A DNA stretch of 64,000 nt, taken from NCBI RefSeq assembly GCF_030688855.1, contig NZ_JAUYZK010000004.1, positions 62,001-126,000 on the forward strand, read 5' to 3'. Under the pieces are notes generated by a model. The model saw only the letters and a program-made list of their open reading frames with translations. It ran no database searches and was not told where the DNA came from. A program made the position numbers and the translations under genes. The stretch comes from Helicobacter cappadocius. Its GTDB lineage: Bacteria > Campylobacterota > Campylobacteria > Campylobacterales > Helicobacteraceae. Below are positions 49,744 through 60,048 of the stretch, piece after piece (positions within the stretch are counted from its first letter, which is position 1; each line of letters starts with the position of its first letter).

Positions 49744-52563
49744 ATGAGCGAAATCAACAACAAGACACAATCGCGTCGTACTTTTATGAAAATGTCCGCA
49801 TTAGCTGGTGTGGCTGGTTTGTCTCAAGCTTTAGGGAATGATACAAAAGATATTCTCAAACAAGCAAACAAACAAGAATTAAGCGAGGCATATCCAGGTT
49901 CTGTAAAAATAAAAACTATCTGCACACACTGCTCTGTGGGATGTGGGATTATTGCAGAAGTAAAAGATGGTGTATGGGTAAGACAAGAAGTAGCACAAGA
50001 TCATCCTATTTCTCAAGGAGGACACTGTTGCAAGGGTGCTGATATGATAGATCGTGCTAGAAGCGAAACACGTTTGCGTTATCCTATTGAAAAAGTTAAT
50101 GGTAAATGGGAGAGAACTGATTGGGATTCTGCAATGGATAAAATTGCCACTCAATTAAGTGATATTCGAGAGAAAAATGGTCCTGATAGTGTGATGTTTA
50201 TTGGATCTGCAAAAGTTAGCAACGAACAAAGTTATTACATCCGAAAATTTGCTGCATTTTTTGGAACAAACAATATAGATCACCAAGCCAGAATCTGACA
50301 CAGCCCAACAGTCGCCGGTGTGGCGAATACATTCGGGTATGGTGGAATGACAAATCACTTAGGAGATATGCAATTTTCCAAATTCATCTTAATTATTGGT
50401 GCAAATCCTGCCGTAAATCACCCTGTGGGAATGGTACATATATTACGAGCAAAAGAAGCTGGAGCACATATTGTATGTGTTGATCCACATTTTAGCAAAA
50501 CAGCTGCAAAAGCCGATGAATATGTTCGAATCAGAAGTGGAACAGATGTGGCATTTGTATATGGAATGCTCAATTATATTTATACTCAAAAACTCTACGA
50601 TGAAAAATATCTCAAAGAGCGAGTATATGGCTATGAGGAAATCTTCAGAGAAGCTCAAAAATATCCATTAGATGAGGTGGCAAATATCACTGGAATACCT
50701 GTAGATACGATCAAAAAAGTAGCTAGAGAAATGGCACAAGCCAAACCAGCATCGCTAATTTGGAATCAAGGGCTCACGCAACACACCGTAGGAACAAACA
50801 ATACACGCATAATGCCAATTTTACAACTAGTCTTAGGCAATATTGGCAAAAATGGTGGGGGTGTAAATATCCTAAGAGGGCATGATAATGTTCAAGGAGC
50901 TTCGGATATGGGAAATCTCTCTGATAGTCTTCCAGGTTATTATGGACTAGGCGAAGGATCTTGGAAGCATTTTTGCACTCACTGGGATGTGGATTATGAA
51001 TGGATGCAAAAACGATTTGCCTCTAAAGAGATGATGCAAAAAACAGGCTATGCTCTTTCGACTTGGAGATTTGGAGTTTTAGATGAAGAAAATTTTGCTA
51101 ACAACGACAATACTCCTATCAAAGCACTTGTAGTTATCGGAAATGGCATTTCAACAACTTCGCTACTAGATAAAACAAAAGCCGCTCTTGACAAGCTTGA
51201 TTTGGTGGTATTTATCGATCCTTATGTCAATGATGTAGCCGTAATTACAGATAGAACAGATAATCTATTTTTACTTCCTGCGGCTTCTCAAATGGAATCA
51301 AGCGGTTCTGTAGCAGCAACAAATAGAGGATATCAGTGGCGATATCAAGTGATGAAGCCGATGTTTGAATGCAGAGAAGACCACGAAATTTTATTTGATC
51401 TTGCCCAAAGGCTTGGATTTAAAGAAGAATTCCAAAAGTCTCTATATAACATCGCAAAAAAAGAAGGTCGAAAAGAGTTTATATGGCCAGATGATGCTAC
51501 CACAGAAATGGCTCAAAGTATTCGTAGCATAGGATTACAGGGTATGAGTGCAAAACGTTTAAAAGAGCATTGTGATAATTGGCATATGTTTGATAAAGTT
51601 ACTCTAGCAGGGATGGGGCCTATGAAAAATCAATACTATGGGTTACCTTGGCCTTGTTGGAGCGAAAAACATCCTGGCACTCCTGTGATGTATAACGACT
51701 CTATTCCCGTAATGCAAGGTGGAATGGGCTTTAGAGTGAATTGGGGAGTGAAAGCCCCTGATGGCACAAATCTATTAAGCCCTAGGAAATTACCAAATTC
51801 AAAAATAGCTGGTCACCCTGCGATTACAAGTGATAATATCGAGGAAGTTTTAGGTATCAAACTTACAGAAAAAGAAAAAGCAAGTGTCAAGGGGACTTCA
51901 TTTTCAACTGGTACGACAAATATCCTGGTAGAAAAATCCCTTCAGGCAGGGGTATGCCCTTATGGAAACGGAAAAGCTAGGATGATTGTATGGGATTGGT
52001 ATGATAAAATCCCAATTCATCGAGAACCCTTACATAGCTATCGCCCTGATTTAATACAGAAATACCCAACTTTTCCTGATAAAAAAAATAATTTCAGAGC
52101 TAATCTTAAATATATCTCAAGACAGAAGGAAAAGGATTGGAAAAAAGAATACCCTCTCAATATGCTCACAGGAAGACTTGTCGCACATATGGGTACGGGA
52201 ACTGAAACAAGGAGTGCAAAATATCTAGCAGAAATATATCATGAGATGTTTGTAGAAATCCATCCAAATACCGCCCTAAATCTGAATATTAATGATGGGG
52301 ATGATGTTTGGGTATATGGCACAAGTGGAACCAAAATCCTTGTAAAAGCAAAATATTCTTATCGTGTAGATGAAGGCAGTGTATTTTTGCCCCAAAATTT
52401 CTCTGGTATCTATGAAGGCAAAAATCTTATTGATAGATATCCTGAAGGAACTAGGCCCTATGCAATAGGAGAGGCAGCCTCCATGATAACAAGCTATGGT
52501 TTTGACTACAATACTGCCTGTCCTGAAACCAAATGCGGTTTATGTCGTATAGAAAAAGCATAA
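49744..52563 (+). CDS. fdhA: Formate dehydrogenase catalytic subunit, selenocysteine-containing
   Basis: 939 residues, read through an in-frame TGA at 50296-50298 as Sec185. The N-terminus has a Tat signal (SRRTFMKMSALAGVAG). CTHCSVGCG and the later HCCKGAD hold a 4Fe-4S cluster, and the block NIDHQARI-U-HSPTVAGVANTFGYGGMT is the conserved Mo/W-pterin site, in which the seleno- or cysteine residue ligates the metal. It oxidises formate in the periplasm and passes electrons to FdhB and FdhC. The TGA is not a break: the frame continues without shift and a SECIS-like hairpin follows. AGGA precedes the ATG. Confidence 0.95.
50296..50326 (+). promoter_or_regulatory. UGA selenocysteine codon and SECIS-like hairpin
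   Basis: The UGA (50296-50298) is followed by a stem TCGCC/GGCGA (50312-50316 with 50322-50326) and the loop GGTGT (50317-50321). The loop begins 18 bases after the UGA, as in the E. coli fdhF element whose loop is GGUCU. SelB binds such a loop to bring in Sec-tRNA. The loop sequence differs at one base from fdhF. Confidence 0.8.
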
Positions 52564-52572
52564 GGAGAGAAT

Positions 52573-53226
52573 ATGAACGCTACAAACACAAATAATCCAA
52601 ACCTAGATTCTGGGGGTTTTACCTTGCAAGATCACTCTAGGATTAAATTTTATTGCGATGACAATCGCTGTATTGACTGCCACGGCTGTGATGTTGCTTG
52701 CAAGGAAGCTCATCATCTCCCTGTAGGAGTCAATCGTAGAAGAGTGGTCACCATCAACGAAGGTATTGTAGGAAAAGAAAGGTCTTTATCTATCGCTTGT
52801 ATGCATTGTTCAGACGCTCCTTGTGCAAAAGTATGCCCTGTGGATTGTTTTTATATAAGAGCTGATGGAATCGTGCTACACAACAAAGAAACCTGTATTG
52901 GTTGTGGATATTGTCTATATGCGTGTCCTTTTGGTGCTCCACAGTTCCCTACTAGTGATGTCTTTGGTTCTAGGGGTTCGATGGATAAATGCACCTTCTG
53001 TGCAGGAGGTCCTGCCCCCACACATAGCGAGAAAGAATACAGACTATATGGACAAAACCGGATCGCAGAAGGAAAAGTACCTGCTTGTGCAGCCATGTGC
53101 TCTACCAAAGCACTCCTAGCTGGAAGCTCTAAAGAAGTCAGTTCTATTATCCGAACACGAACTTTTGCACGTGGACACGAAACCGTACAAGCTCCATATA
53201 TTTGGAGCAAAGCTTATGGAGAATAA
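52573..53226 (+). CDS. fdhB: Formate dehydrogenase iron-sulfur subunit
   Basis: 217 residues. Four 4Fe-4S sites are visible: CIDCHGCDVACKEA, CMHCSDAPCAKVCP, CIGCGYCLYACP and CTFC with a later C-x3-C pair (CAAMC). It carries electrons from the FdhA active site to the cytochrome b subunit. No signal peptide of its own, so it likely travels folded with FdhA. AAGGAG precedes the ATG; the gap to fdhA is nine bases. Confidence 0.95.
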   Translation: MNATNTNNPNLDSGGFTLQDHSRIKFYCDDNRCIDCHGCDVACKEAHHLPVGVNRRRVVTINEGIVGKERSLSIACMHCSDAPCAKVCPVDCFYIRADGIVLHNKETCIGCGYCLYACPFGAPQFPTSDVFGSRGSMDKCTFCAGGPAPTHSEKEYRLYGQNRIAEGKVPACAAMCSTKALLAGSSKEVSSIIRTRTFARGHETVQAPYIWSKAYGE

Positions 53227-53227
53227 A

Positions 53228-54286
53228 ATGATCAAAACAAAATCTCCACTCAATGACATATCAAATTATTTTTGCTATTTTGCTAGAAGCTATTTTGGTG
53301 TTGTATTCATATTGGCATTTTTATTATTCCCTGCAAAAAATGTTCTAGGAGCTGAAGCCTCACACAACACTCAAAAATCCCTAGATTTTAACTATAACAA
53401 AAAAATTTATGGCACCAATCAGATAGAGGCTATCAAAAATTGGGGTCTTCATTCCCCCACTTCTGGTGTAGTCAGTGGTCCAGTTACACAAATGAATGGA
53501 TTAAATATCAGCGTACTTAATAATGGAGAAAAAATCACAGGAATTCGTGGAATAAAAGGACTTGGTGAAAGTTTTACTATCTTGCAACATAGGTTTTTTG
53601 CTCCGATTTTTTTAGCAGTGATTATTTTAACCATCGCTGTATTTTTTGGGCATCACAAAATCATAGGGTCTCTAAAGTTTGATCATCATAGCAAAAAATT
53701 CAAGGTATTTTCAAAATACAATATTATTGTGCATTGGGGAAGTGCTATTCCCTTTATCATAATTTGTCTCACCGGCTTAGCTATGGTTTTTGGAGATAAA
53801 CTCGGCGGAGGAACACCTATAAGAGTCGCTAAAAATATCCATTTTTTTGCCACTTTTGTATTTCTTGTATTTGGTGTTTTGATGTTTTTAATGTGGGTTA
53901 GAGCCTCTATGTTTAAACTCTATGATATAGAGTGGTTCAAGATCATGGGAGGATACCTCTCAAAAAATCAAAATTCTATTCCTGCTGGAAAATTTAATGC
54001 TGGTCAAAAAATGTGGTTTTGGATAGCCACAATCGGTGGATTTTTAATGGGTGCAACGGGTCTTGTTATGCATTATTTTTATGGAGATATTAATTTTTTG
54101 CGTCTAAGTGCTATTATTCATAATGTGCTTGGATTTGGCGTTATAGCAATGCTTATCACCCATATTTATATGTCTGTATTTGCCATTGAAGGGGCGTTAG
54201 AATCTATTTTAAATGGAGAAATGGGAGAAGAAGAATTAGCTATTATGCATAGTTTTTATTACAAGGAACTAATGAATGAAAGCTGA
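53228..54286 (+). CDS. fdhC: Formate dehydrogenase cytochrome b subunit
   Basis: 352 residues. Residues 1-50 include a hydrophobic segment, probably a signal or first membrane helix; a periplasmic stretch of about 80 residues follows; the cytochrome b core has four helices (about residues 120-145, 170-195, 210-235 and 265-330) with candidate haem ligands in KYNIIVHWG, NIHFFATF and IIHNVLGFG. It accepts electrons from FdhB and reduces menaquinone in the membrane. ATG 53228 follows GGAGA inside the fdhB end; the longer frames inside fdhB are unlikely. Confidence 0.9.
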   Translation: MIKTKSPLNDISNYFCYFARSYFGVVFILAFLLFPAKNVLGAEASHNTQKSLDFNYNKKIYGTNQIEAIKNWGLHSPTSGVVSGPVTQMNGLNISVLNNGEKITGIRGIKGLGESFTILQHRFFAPIFLAVIILTIAVFFGHHKIIGSLKFDHHSKKFKVFSKYNIIVHWGSAIPFIIICLTGLAMVFGDKLGGGTPIRVAKNIHFFATFVFLVFGVLMFLMWVRASMFKLYDIEWFKIMGGYLSKNQNSIPAGKFNAGQKMWFWIATIGGFLMGATGLVMHYFYGDINFLRLSAIIHNVLGFGVIAMLITHIYMSVFAIEGALESILNGEMGEEELAIMHSFYYKELMNES

Positions 54287-55073
54287 GACTTTCATCGCAG
54301 AGATTCCTTGCGTTATAGTTTATAAAGATTCCTGTAAAACTAGCACCACAAAAGATACAGTTATCACAGAAGAACGTATTGCTTTATATCTAAATGGCAA
54401 AAAAATCATCTCCACAATGAGCATACCCATAGATCAAGACGCTCATGCAGTAGGGTTTTTACTATCTGAAGGAGTGATTGAAAAAATAGAGGATATAACA
54501 AATATTTTTATATCTGATGATGGGTTGAGTGTGTTTATTGACTCAAAAATCAATGAAGAAAATATTTCAAATCTCTACCACGAAAAGACTTTGACCTCTG
54601 GATGTTGTGTTGGTGTTACGGGGAATTTTGAAGGAAAAATCATAGAAAAATTTATTTCCTCACATATGAAAGTATCTCTAAAAAGGATTTGGAAACTCTT
54701 AGAAGAATTTGACTCTAATAACGAGCTTTTCAAGCTCACAGGTTGCGTTCATCAGGCCATATTAGCTTTAGAAAATAATGAATGTGTAATCTCTCAAGAC
54801 GTAGGTCGCCACAATGCAATAGACAAAGTCGTAGGTAAAGCAAAGCTATCTGGCTTGGATACATCAACTGCCATACTCCTAGTAAGCGGACGCTTGTCTA
54901 TGGAAATGATTATCAAAGCAGCTATGCACGATATCCCTATCATTATCTCACGAGCTGCAAGTACGCAACTTGGAATCAAAACTGCTCAAATGCTAGGCAT
55001 TACGCTTATAGGATTTGCTAGAAATGATAAACTAAATATCTATACTCATCCTGCTAGGATTGCATTAGAATAA
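54276..55073 (+). CDS. fdhD: Formate dehydrogenase sulfurtransferase/accessory protein FdhD
   Basis: 265 residues. FdhD passes sulfur to the molybdenum cofactor of formate dehydrogenase, which is needed for activity. The conserved Cys region is TLTSGCCVGVTGN (Cys110, Cys111); the second Cys of the E. coli C-x2-C pair is not at the usual spacing, but adjacent cysteines are present. DVGRHNAIDKVVG and SGRLSMEMIIKAA are the other family signatures. It overlaps fdhC by 11 bases and ends three bases before miaA. Confidence 0.92.
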   Translation: MKAETFIAEIPCVIVYKDSCKTSTTKDTVITEERIALYLNGKKIISTMSIPIDQDAHAVGFLLSEGVIEKIEDITNIFISDDGLSVFIDSKINEENISNLYHEKTLTSGCCVGVTGNFEGKIIEKFISSHMKVSLKRIWKLLEEFDSNNELFKLTGCVHQAILALENNECVISQDVGRHNAIDKVVGKAKLSGLDTSTAILLVSGRLSMEMIIKAAMHDIPIIISRAASTQLGIKTAQMLGITLIGFARNDKLNIYTHPARIALE

Positions 55074-55075
55074 AA

Positions 55076-55972
55076 ATGAAAAATATCAATCTTATCGCCA
55101 TTTTAGGACCTACAGCAAGTGGAAAATCTGCTCTTGCACTGGAGATCGCAAAGGCCATAGACGCAGAAATATTCTCGCTAGATTCTTTGAGTATTTACAG
55201 AGAAATAGACATCGCCTCTGCAAAACCAAAAAAAATAGAGCTTGAGGCAGTCAAACATTATGGAATTGATGAACTTAACATCACCGAAGCCAACAATGCA
55301 ATGGTTTTCAAAAACCTCCTAGAGGATACCATCAAAACTACACAAAAACAAACTCTTCTAATCGTGGGTGGAAGTAGTTTTTATCTCAAATCCATTATTG
55401 AAGGGTTGAGTCCTATTCCTACTATTTCATCTGCTCAAAAAGAAGAAATCAACGCTCATATCACTTCTATAAAAAACCCTTATGAATTCCTGCAACAAAT
55501 AGATCTAAGCTATGCAAATTGCATTAAACCAAATGATACCTATCGAACACACAAGGCTTTAGAAATATTTTTCAATACCCAAATCAAGCCAAGTGAATAT
55601 TTTAGATCTCATCCTAAAATTCCCTTTCCCTATTCCATTAAACTCTATGAGATAGAAATTGAACGTGAAACCCTAAGAGCTAGAATCGCCCAAAGAACAG
55701 ATCAAATGATAACCGAAGGTATCGTGGAAGAGATAGCTTCTTTGGTTCAAAAATATCCTAAAGATTCCCAACCCTTCAAAGCTATTGGGGCAAAAGAATG
55801 TATTTCATATTTAGAAGGTCATATCAATTATGCAGAAATAGCTCCTCTAATTTCAACACATACATCTCAATTAGCCAAAAGACAAATTACTTTTAATAGA
55901 ACACAATTTAAAAATATCTCTCAATTATCTTCTAAAGAAATATATGAAAATATTTTATATATTTTAAAATAA
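55076..55972 (+). CDS. miaA: tRNA dimethylallyltransferase
   Basis: 298 residues. It adds a dimethylallyl group to A37 of tRNAs that read U-starting codons. The P-loop GPTASGKSALA, then SLDSLSIYREIDI (DS-x-x-x-Y-R substrate site), and the C-terminal RQITFNRTQF are all seen. The gene follows fdhD by two bases with no good ribosome-binding site, so it may be translated by coupling. Confidence 0.94.
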   Translation: MKNINLIAILGPTASGKSALALEIAKAIDAEIFSLDSLSIYREIDIASAKPKKIELEAVKHYGIDELNITEANNAMVFKNLLEDTIKTTQKQTLLIVGGSSFYLKSIIEGLSPIPTISSAQKEEINAHITSIKNPYEFLQQIDLSYANCIKPNDTYRTHKALEIFFNTQIKPSEYFRSHPKIPFPYSIKLYEIEIERETLRARIAQRTDQMITEGIVEEIASLVQKYPKDSQPFKAIGAKECISYLEGHINYAEIAPLISTHTSQLAKRQITFNRTQFKNISQLSSKEIYENILYILK

Positions 55973-56006
55973 TCATTATAATTTTATTTATTTTTAGGAG
56001 TTGAAT

Positions 56007-56624
56007 ATGGATTTAAAAAATATTATTGAGAGTAGGGATAGACAAATTCATGAATACAGAGACTTAATAATGTCTTTGGATGACCTTAACGATCTAGATG
56101 AAACCAAGAATTTAAAATATTTTCTGCATTGCAAAAAAGACCTATTGGTAAGTTTGAATGTAGAAAATTATCAGGATGTAGTTAAAAAATTAGAAATTAT
56201 TAATGAAAAAATCTATATATCTTCAAATATACTGAGAAACAAAATCACTGGTCTTAGATGCGGAAAATTCAATCCTACTCTTCAAAAATTAACAGCAAAA
56301 GATAATAAATTAAAGTTTGCAGATATTATCAATTTGGGTATCAATCATCAGTTTATCAGTACCTTTATATTTTTTCTTATCGGTGGATTTGTATTCAGTA
56401 TATATTTTCTAGAAATAGGTTATTTTCCAACCCTCAACAAGGAAAGTTTTATATATTTTCTATTTCTTTTATCTAGTATTGGTATATTATATACCTTTTT
56501 ATTTCTATTTATTCCTATTATAGTGCAAAAAATATTCTTAAAAATATTTAATATACAATATATTAATAAAAATAAAAAAAATATTATTTATAATATTTAT
56601 TTTAATAATATCAGGTATATTTGA
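56007..56624 (+). CDS. Membrane protein of unknown function, 5' part of a gene split by a frameshift
   Basis: 205 residues in this frame. Residues 1-105 are soluble and helical (ESRDRQIHEYRDLIMSLDD ...), then two membrane helices (about 113-135 and 148-172). After the A8 run at 56574-56581 the reading goes into an Asn/Tyr/Ile-rich tail and stops. In the next frame the sequence stays open across this point and continues as a membrane protein (ILFIIFILIISGIF ...), joining the reading frame at 56674-57261. The whole gene would code for about 417 residues with seven or so helices. ATG 56007 has TAGGAG six bases upstream. No family recognised. Confidence 0.7.
   Translation: MDLKNIIESRDRQIHEYRDLIMSLDDLNDLDETKNLKYFLHCKKDLLVSLNVENYQDVVKKLEIINEKIYISSNILRNKITGLRCGKFNPTLQKLTAKDNKLKFADIINLGINHQFISTFIFFLIGGFVFSIYFLEIGYFPTLNKESFIYFLFLLSSIGILYTFLFLFIPIIVQKIFLKIFNIQYINKNKKNIIYNIYFNNIRYI
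56574..56581 (+). repeat. A8 homopolymer at the frameshift point
   Basis: Eight A's lie where the two halves of the membrane-protein gene change frame. Seven or ten would put them in one frame, so slippage could switch the gene on and off, or this clone may carry the off state. Runs of eight or nine A's also sit harmlessly inside recJ (32033-32040) and the 21209 gene (21536-21544), so length alone does not prove phase variation. Confidence 0.6.
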
Positions 56625-56673
56625 TATTTTTGCGGATCAAAATGATATTATAAAAATAATAGTAATTTTAGTA

Positions 56674-57261
56674 ATGATATTTTTCATAGTTGTTGTAGCA
56701 AATAAAATTTCTAGCAATGATATTAATCGTTTTAGAATATCAATCTATAGTATTATAGCTGTTATTTTATTGAGCTTTTTTATATCCTTTATATCTGAAG
56801 CTGGACTCCTTAAATATCTCCTTGAACATCAATATTTAACTGCACTCATAATTTTATTGGTCTATGTATTTCTAGCCTTATCTGTTATTTATGAAAAATA
56901 CGCAGAATTAATGCTTTATGCCATATATTTTATATTTATAATTATTATTTGGATAATAACATCATCAGATATGATCAAAACACTCCACTTGGGTAACTAC
57001 ACCCCTGATGTTCTTATCTTGGATGAGAAGGCAAAGGCTATCATTCCAGCAAATTTCCTAGACTCCAACAATACTCTCAAAAAACCAAAAATCCTCTCCA
57101 ATATAGGCGATGAATACTACATAGAGCTAACAACCCCAGATAAAAAAGTTCTACGCCTTAGCATTCCAAAAAATCTAGTTCTTAGCGAACAGGTAGAAAT
57201 TGAAGAAAAGCAAGATAAACCAAAAGATATAAAAAACAAAGAGGAATCAAATCCAAAATAA
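56674..57261 (+). pseudogene. 3' part of the frameshifted membrane-protein gene
   Basis: 195 residues from the first ATG, but the frame is open upstream to the A8 run, adding about 31 hydrophobic residues. Three to four membrane helices (about 3-15, 25-45, 55-75, 85-105) and a soluble C-terminus (residues 105-195) rich in Lys/Glu with a beta-strand-like region (EYYIELTTPDKKVLRLSIP). The ATG at 56674 is inside a helix and lacks a Shine-Dalgarno sequence, so separate translation is unlikely. The soluble end suggests a C-terminal domain that follows the membrane part. Not recognised. Confidence 0.6.
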
Positions 57262-57278
57262 ACATCTCAATAAGACCA

Positions 57279-58250
57279 TCAAAAACTCTTCAATTCTCCT
57301 TGAAGCAATCCTTTGATGGTTCGGATCAAAAGCCACAAAATACCCAAACTCACAAAAGCCAAGAACGCTAAAGCTAAAGCATGAAAATACACATTATCAA
57401 AAGCTTGAGCGACTTTGAGCATAGATACTAGCATGGCACTCATAGGAAAACTTACTGCCCACCAAGTCACACGAAATGGGCAACATCTAATTGATGCAAT
57501 AGTTTGCGGCAGAAGAGTCAAAAATACGAACACACCTAGAAAAAACAACCCTAAAGCAAACATATCGACTTCTGTATTTACGCTTACATAAGCTGAAAAA
57601 CCTACGGAAAAAGGTGCGATTAAAATCATCAAAGTGGGCATTAATTTATCTGGAAGTTTGCTAGAGATCAAAACTCTCAATAAAATCAGAGTAATAATAG
57701 GCACGGCAAAAAATAACCCTATTGCTAATGATAAAACATTCAAATAGTCAAATCCACCACCCTGTCCAAAAAGATTTGATGCTAGTGGAATATCCAAAGT
57801 CCCAACTACTGGGATTATCCACGCAGGAGTTACATTTTCAATCTCCTGTTTAGAACAAATCCAAAAACTAACCATATGCCATGCAAATACTAGCATGAGC
57901 ACCACCCCTATTCCCCACATCACAAAAGCCATAATAGGCACATAGTGATAAATCACAATTGGCAACAATAAAATAGAAATAATAAAAGTTCCAAAAAAAC
58001 TTCTCGATAAGGGACTTTTAAATTCCAAAGAAAAACTCTCAAATTCTAAAATCATCTTCAAAGCATAGGCAATAACTAGAACCACAAAAATGAAAATGGC
58101 GATAAATGTGATGATTTGTGAAATCACAAAAGGAACTTCGTATAAATTAGATGCCAACTCCCAAGCTATAGCTAGACCCGTTAGTCCCATCACACTCCCA
58201 AACAAACTCGCAGGTACATAGGCAAAAGCTGTTTTGTTTTTTTCTTGCAT
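57279..58250 (-). CDS. TDT family transporter (TehA/SLAC1 type)
   Basis: 323 residues with about ten membrane helices. The pattern PASLFGSVMGLTGLA at the start and the repeated helix pairs fit the TehA/SLAC1 family (tellurite resistance, dicarboxylate or anion channels). Substrate unknown. ATG 58250 has AAGGA upstream; a longer frame to 58298 adds a charged segment without a site. It converges with the frameshifted gene; the 3' ends are 17 bases apart and no terminator is visible. Confidence 0.82.
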   Translation of the reverse strand: MQEKNKTAFAYVPASLFGSVMGLTGLAIAWELASNLYEVPFVISQIITFIAIFIFVVLVIAYALKMILEFESFSLEFKSPLSRSFFGTFIISILLLPIVIYHYVPIMAFVMWGIGVVLMLVFAWHMVSFWICSKQEIENVTPAWIIPVVGTLDIPLASNLFGQGGGFDYLNVLSLAIGLFFAVPIITLILLRVLISSKLPDKLMPTLMILIAPFSVGFSAYVSVNTEVDMFALGLFFLGVFVFLTLLPQTIASIRCCPFRVTWWAVSFPMSAMLVSMLKVAQAFDNVYFHALALAFLAFVSLGILWLLIRTIKGLLQGELKSF

Positions 58251-58388
58251 TTTTTTCCTTGATACGATTTTGTATTTCTTCAAATAAATATTATCCATAA
58301 TACAATAAATATATTCCAGTTAAGATGAATCATAAGAATATTCAAAAATCCACGATTTCAAAGTCTGTAAAATTTATAGTGCTTTTGC

Positions 58389-58394
58389 TATACT
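58389..58394 (+). promoter_or_regulatory. Extended -10 promoter of purH
   Basis: TG-n-TATACT (TG at 58386) lies 36 bases before the purH ATG, in the 179-base gap after the divergent TDT transporter gene. I see no purine-repressor-like operator. Confidence 0.5.
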
Positions 58395-58429
58395 TTAACA
58401 AACTCTATCTATCAAAAAAAAGGAATACT

Positions 58430-59962
58430 ATGCAAGCATTACTTAGCGTAAGCGACAAAGAAGATATTGTAGATTTTGCAAAAACTCTTCACTCTTTAGG
58501 CTATGAGATATTAAGTACAGGTGGAACGCTTAAGATTTTATTAGAAAATTCTATCCCTGCTACAGATGTCAGCACATACACGCAAAGTCCTGAACTTTTT
58601 GATGGTAGGGTCAAAACCCTTCATCCTAAAATTCACGGCGGTATTCTCCATCGAAGAAATAACTCTGAAGATATCAAAACAGCCAAAAATCATAATATCA
58701 GAGCTATTGATATTGTCTGTGTAAATCTCTATCCATTCAAAGCCACTACACAAAAAACCAAGAATTTTGAGGAAATTATAGAAAATATAGATATTGGCGG
58801 ACCTTCTATGATAAGGGCTGCGGCAAAAAATTTCCAAGATGTACTTGTAATCACAAAGCCTGAAGATTATCCTCTAGTGATAAATAAACTCAAAAATAAC
58901 GCTAACACCCTAGAATTTCGCCAAGAGATGATGATAAAGGCATTTGAGCACACAGCAGAGTATGATTGTTTTATTGCTAATTACATGAATGGAGTTTTTC
59001 ATCAAGGGATGGGTGAAAAGGTTTTCATCTCAGGATCAAAAGTTTCTCAAACCCGTTATGGAGAAAACCCCCATCAAAAAGGAGCTTTGTATGAATTTGA
59101 AGATTTTTACAAAAATACATTTCAAACTATCAAAGGCGAAGCGAGTTTTAATAACTTTACCGATATAAACTCCGCAGTAAAAATCGCTACAAGTTTTGAA
59201 AACTCCCCTGCAGTTTGTATTGTCAAACATGGCAATCCTTGCGGATTTGCGATAAAAGAAAACCTACTTGAAAGCTACAAACAAGCACTCAAATGCGATC
59301 CTGTTAGCAGCTATGGCGGGGTAGTGGCTGTCAATGGAGTTATTGATGAGCCATTAGCAAAAGAAATCAATCAAACCTTTATTGAGGTATTAGTCGCTGC
59401 AGATATAACCCCCCAAGCTTTGAAAGTTTTTGAAAATAAAAAACGAATGAAAATTTTCGCTTGTGGAGGGGCAAAACTTCAATTTCCCACAGATAAAATC
59501 GATTTCAAACATATTGAGGGGGGATTTGTATATCAACAAGCCGATTTTATAACAGAAGAAGAGATCAAAAATGCCAAACTAGTAAGCAACACAAAGGCTA
59601 CTCAAAAAGAACACAATGACCTAAAAATCGCTTATAAAATCTCTGCTCTGACAAAATCAAATTGTGTGGTTTATGTCAAAGATTCCACGCTTATAGCTAT
59701 TGGAATGGGTATGACAAGCCGTGTAGATGCAGCAAAAGCAGCTTTAGCAAAAGCAAACGATATGGGATTATCCACACAAGGAGCGGTTTTAGCTTCTGAA
59801 GCATTTTTTCCTTTTAGAGACAGTGTTGATATGGCAGCAGCAGCAGGAATTAGGGCTATTATCCAGCCCGGAGGAAGTATTCGAGATGAAGAGGTAATCC
59901 AAAGTGCAAACGAACACAATATCGCGTTATATTTCACTGGTATAAGACATTTTTTGCATTAA
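58430..59962 (+). CDS. purH: AICAR transformylase/IMP cyclohydrolase
   Basis: 510 residues. The final two steps of IMP synthesis. The N-terminal cyclohydrolase has [20 protein letters not shown] and [15 protein letters not shown]; the transformylase half has KHGNPCGFA and [24 protein letters not shown] 58430 follows AAAAGGA; the longer frame to 58325 runs through the promoter and is rejected. It pairs with purM in showing a complete late purine pathway. Confidence 0.96.
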   Translation: MQALLSVSDKEDIVDFAKTLHSLGYEILSTGGTLKILLENSIPATDVSTYTQSPELFDGRVKTLHPKIHGGILHRRNNSEDIKTAKNHNIRAIDIVCVNLYPFKATTQKTKNFEEIIENIDIGGPSMIRAAAKNFQDVLVITKPEDYPLVINKLKNNANTLEFRQEMMIKAFEHTAEYDCFIANYMNGVFHQGMGEKVFISGSKVSQTRYGENPHQKGALYEFEDFYKNTFQTIKGEASFNNFTDINSAVKIATSFENSPAVCIVKHGNPCGFAIKENLLESYKQALKCDPVSSYGGVVAVNGVIDEPLAKEINQTFIEVLVAADITPQALKVFENKKRMKIFACGGAKLQFPTDKIDFKHIEGGFVYQQADFITEEEIKNAKLVSNTKATQKEHNDLKIAYKISALTKSNCVVYVKDSTLIAIGMGMTSRVDAAKAALAKANDMGLSTQGAVLASEAFFPFRDSVDMAAAAGIRAIIQPGGSIRDEEVIQSANEHNIALYFTGIRHFLH

Positions 59963-60048
59963 CATATCAAATAAAAAATCTTATTCATTAATACTAATTT
60001 GTTAAAGTAATAACTTGTTTGATAAACACAACAATTAAAGGAGTTAGA

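Noticed and set aside
50296-50298. In-frame TGA splitting fdhA, as if a pseudogene
   Set aside because: The frame continues unchanged, the TGA sits exactly at the conserved seleno/cysteine position, and a correctly spaced hairpin follows.
58325-58429. Longer purH start at 58325
   Set aside because: It would run through the likely promoter and add residues not seen in the family; ATG 58430 has AAAAGGA and gives the normal length.
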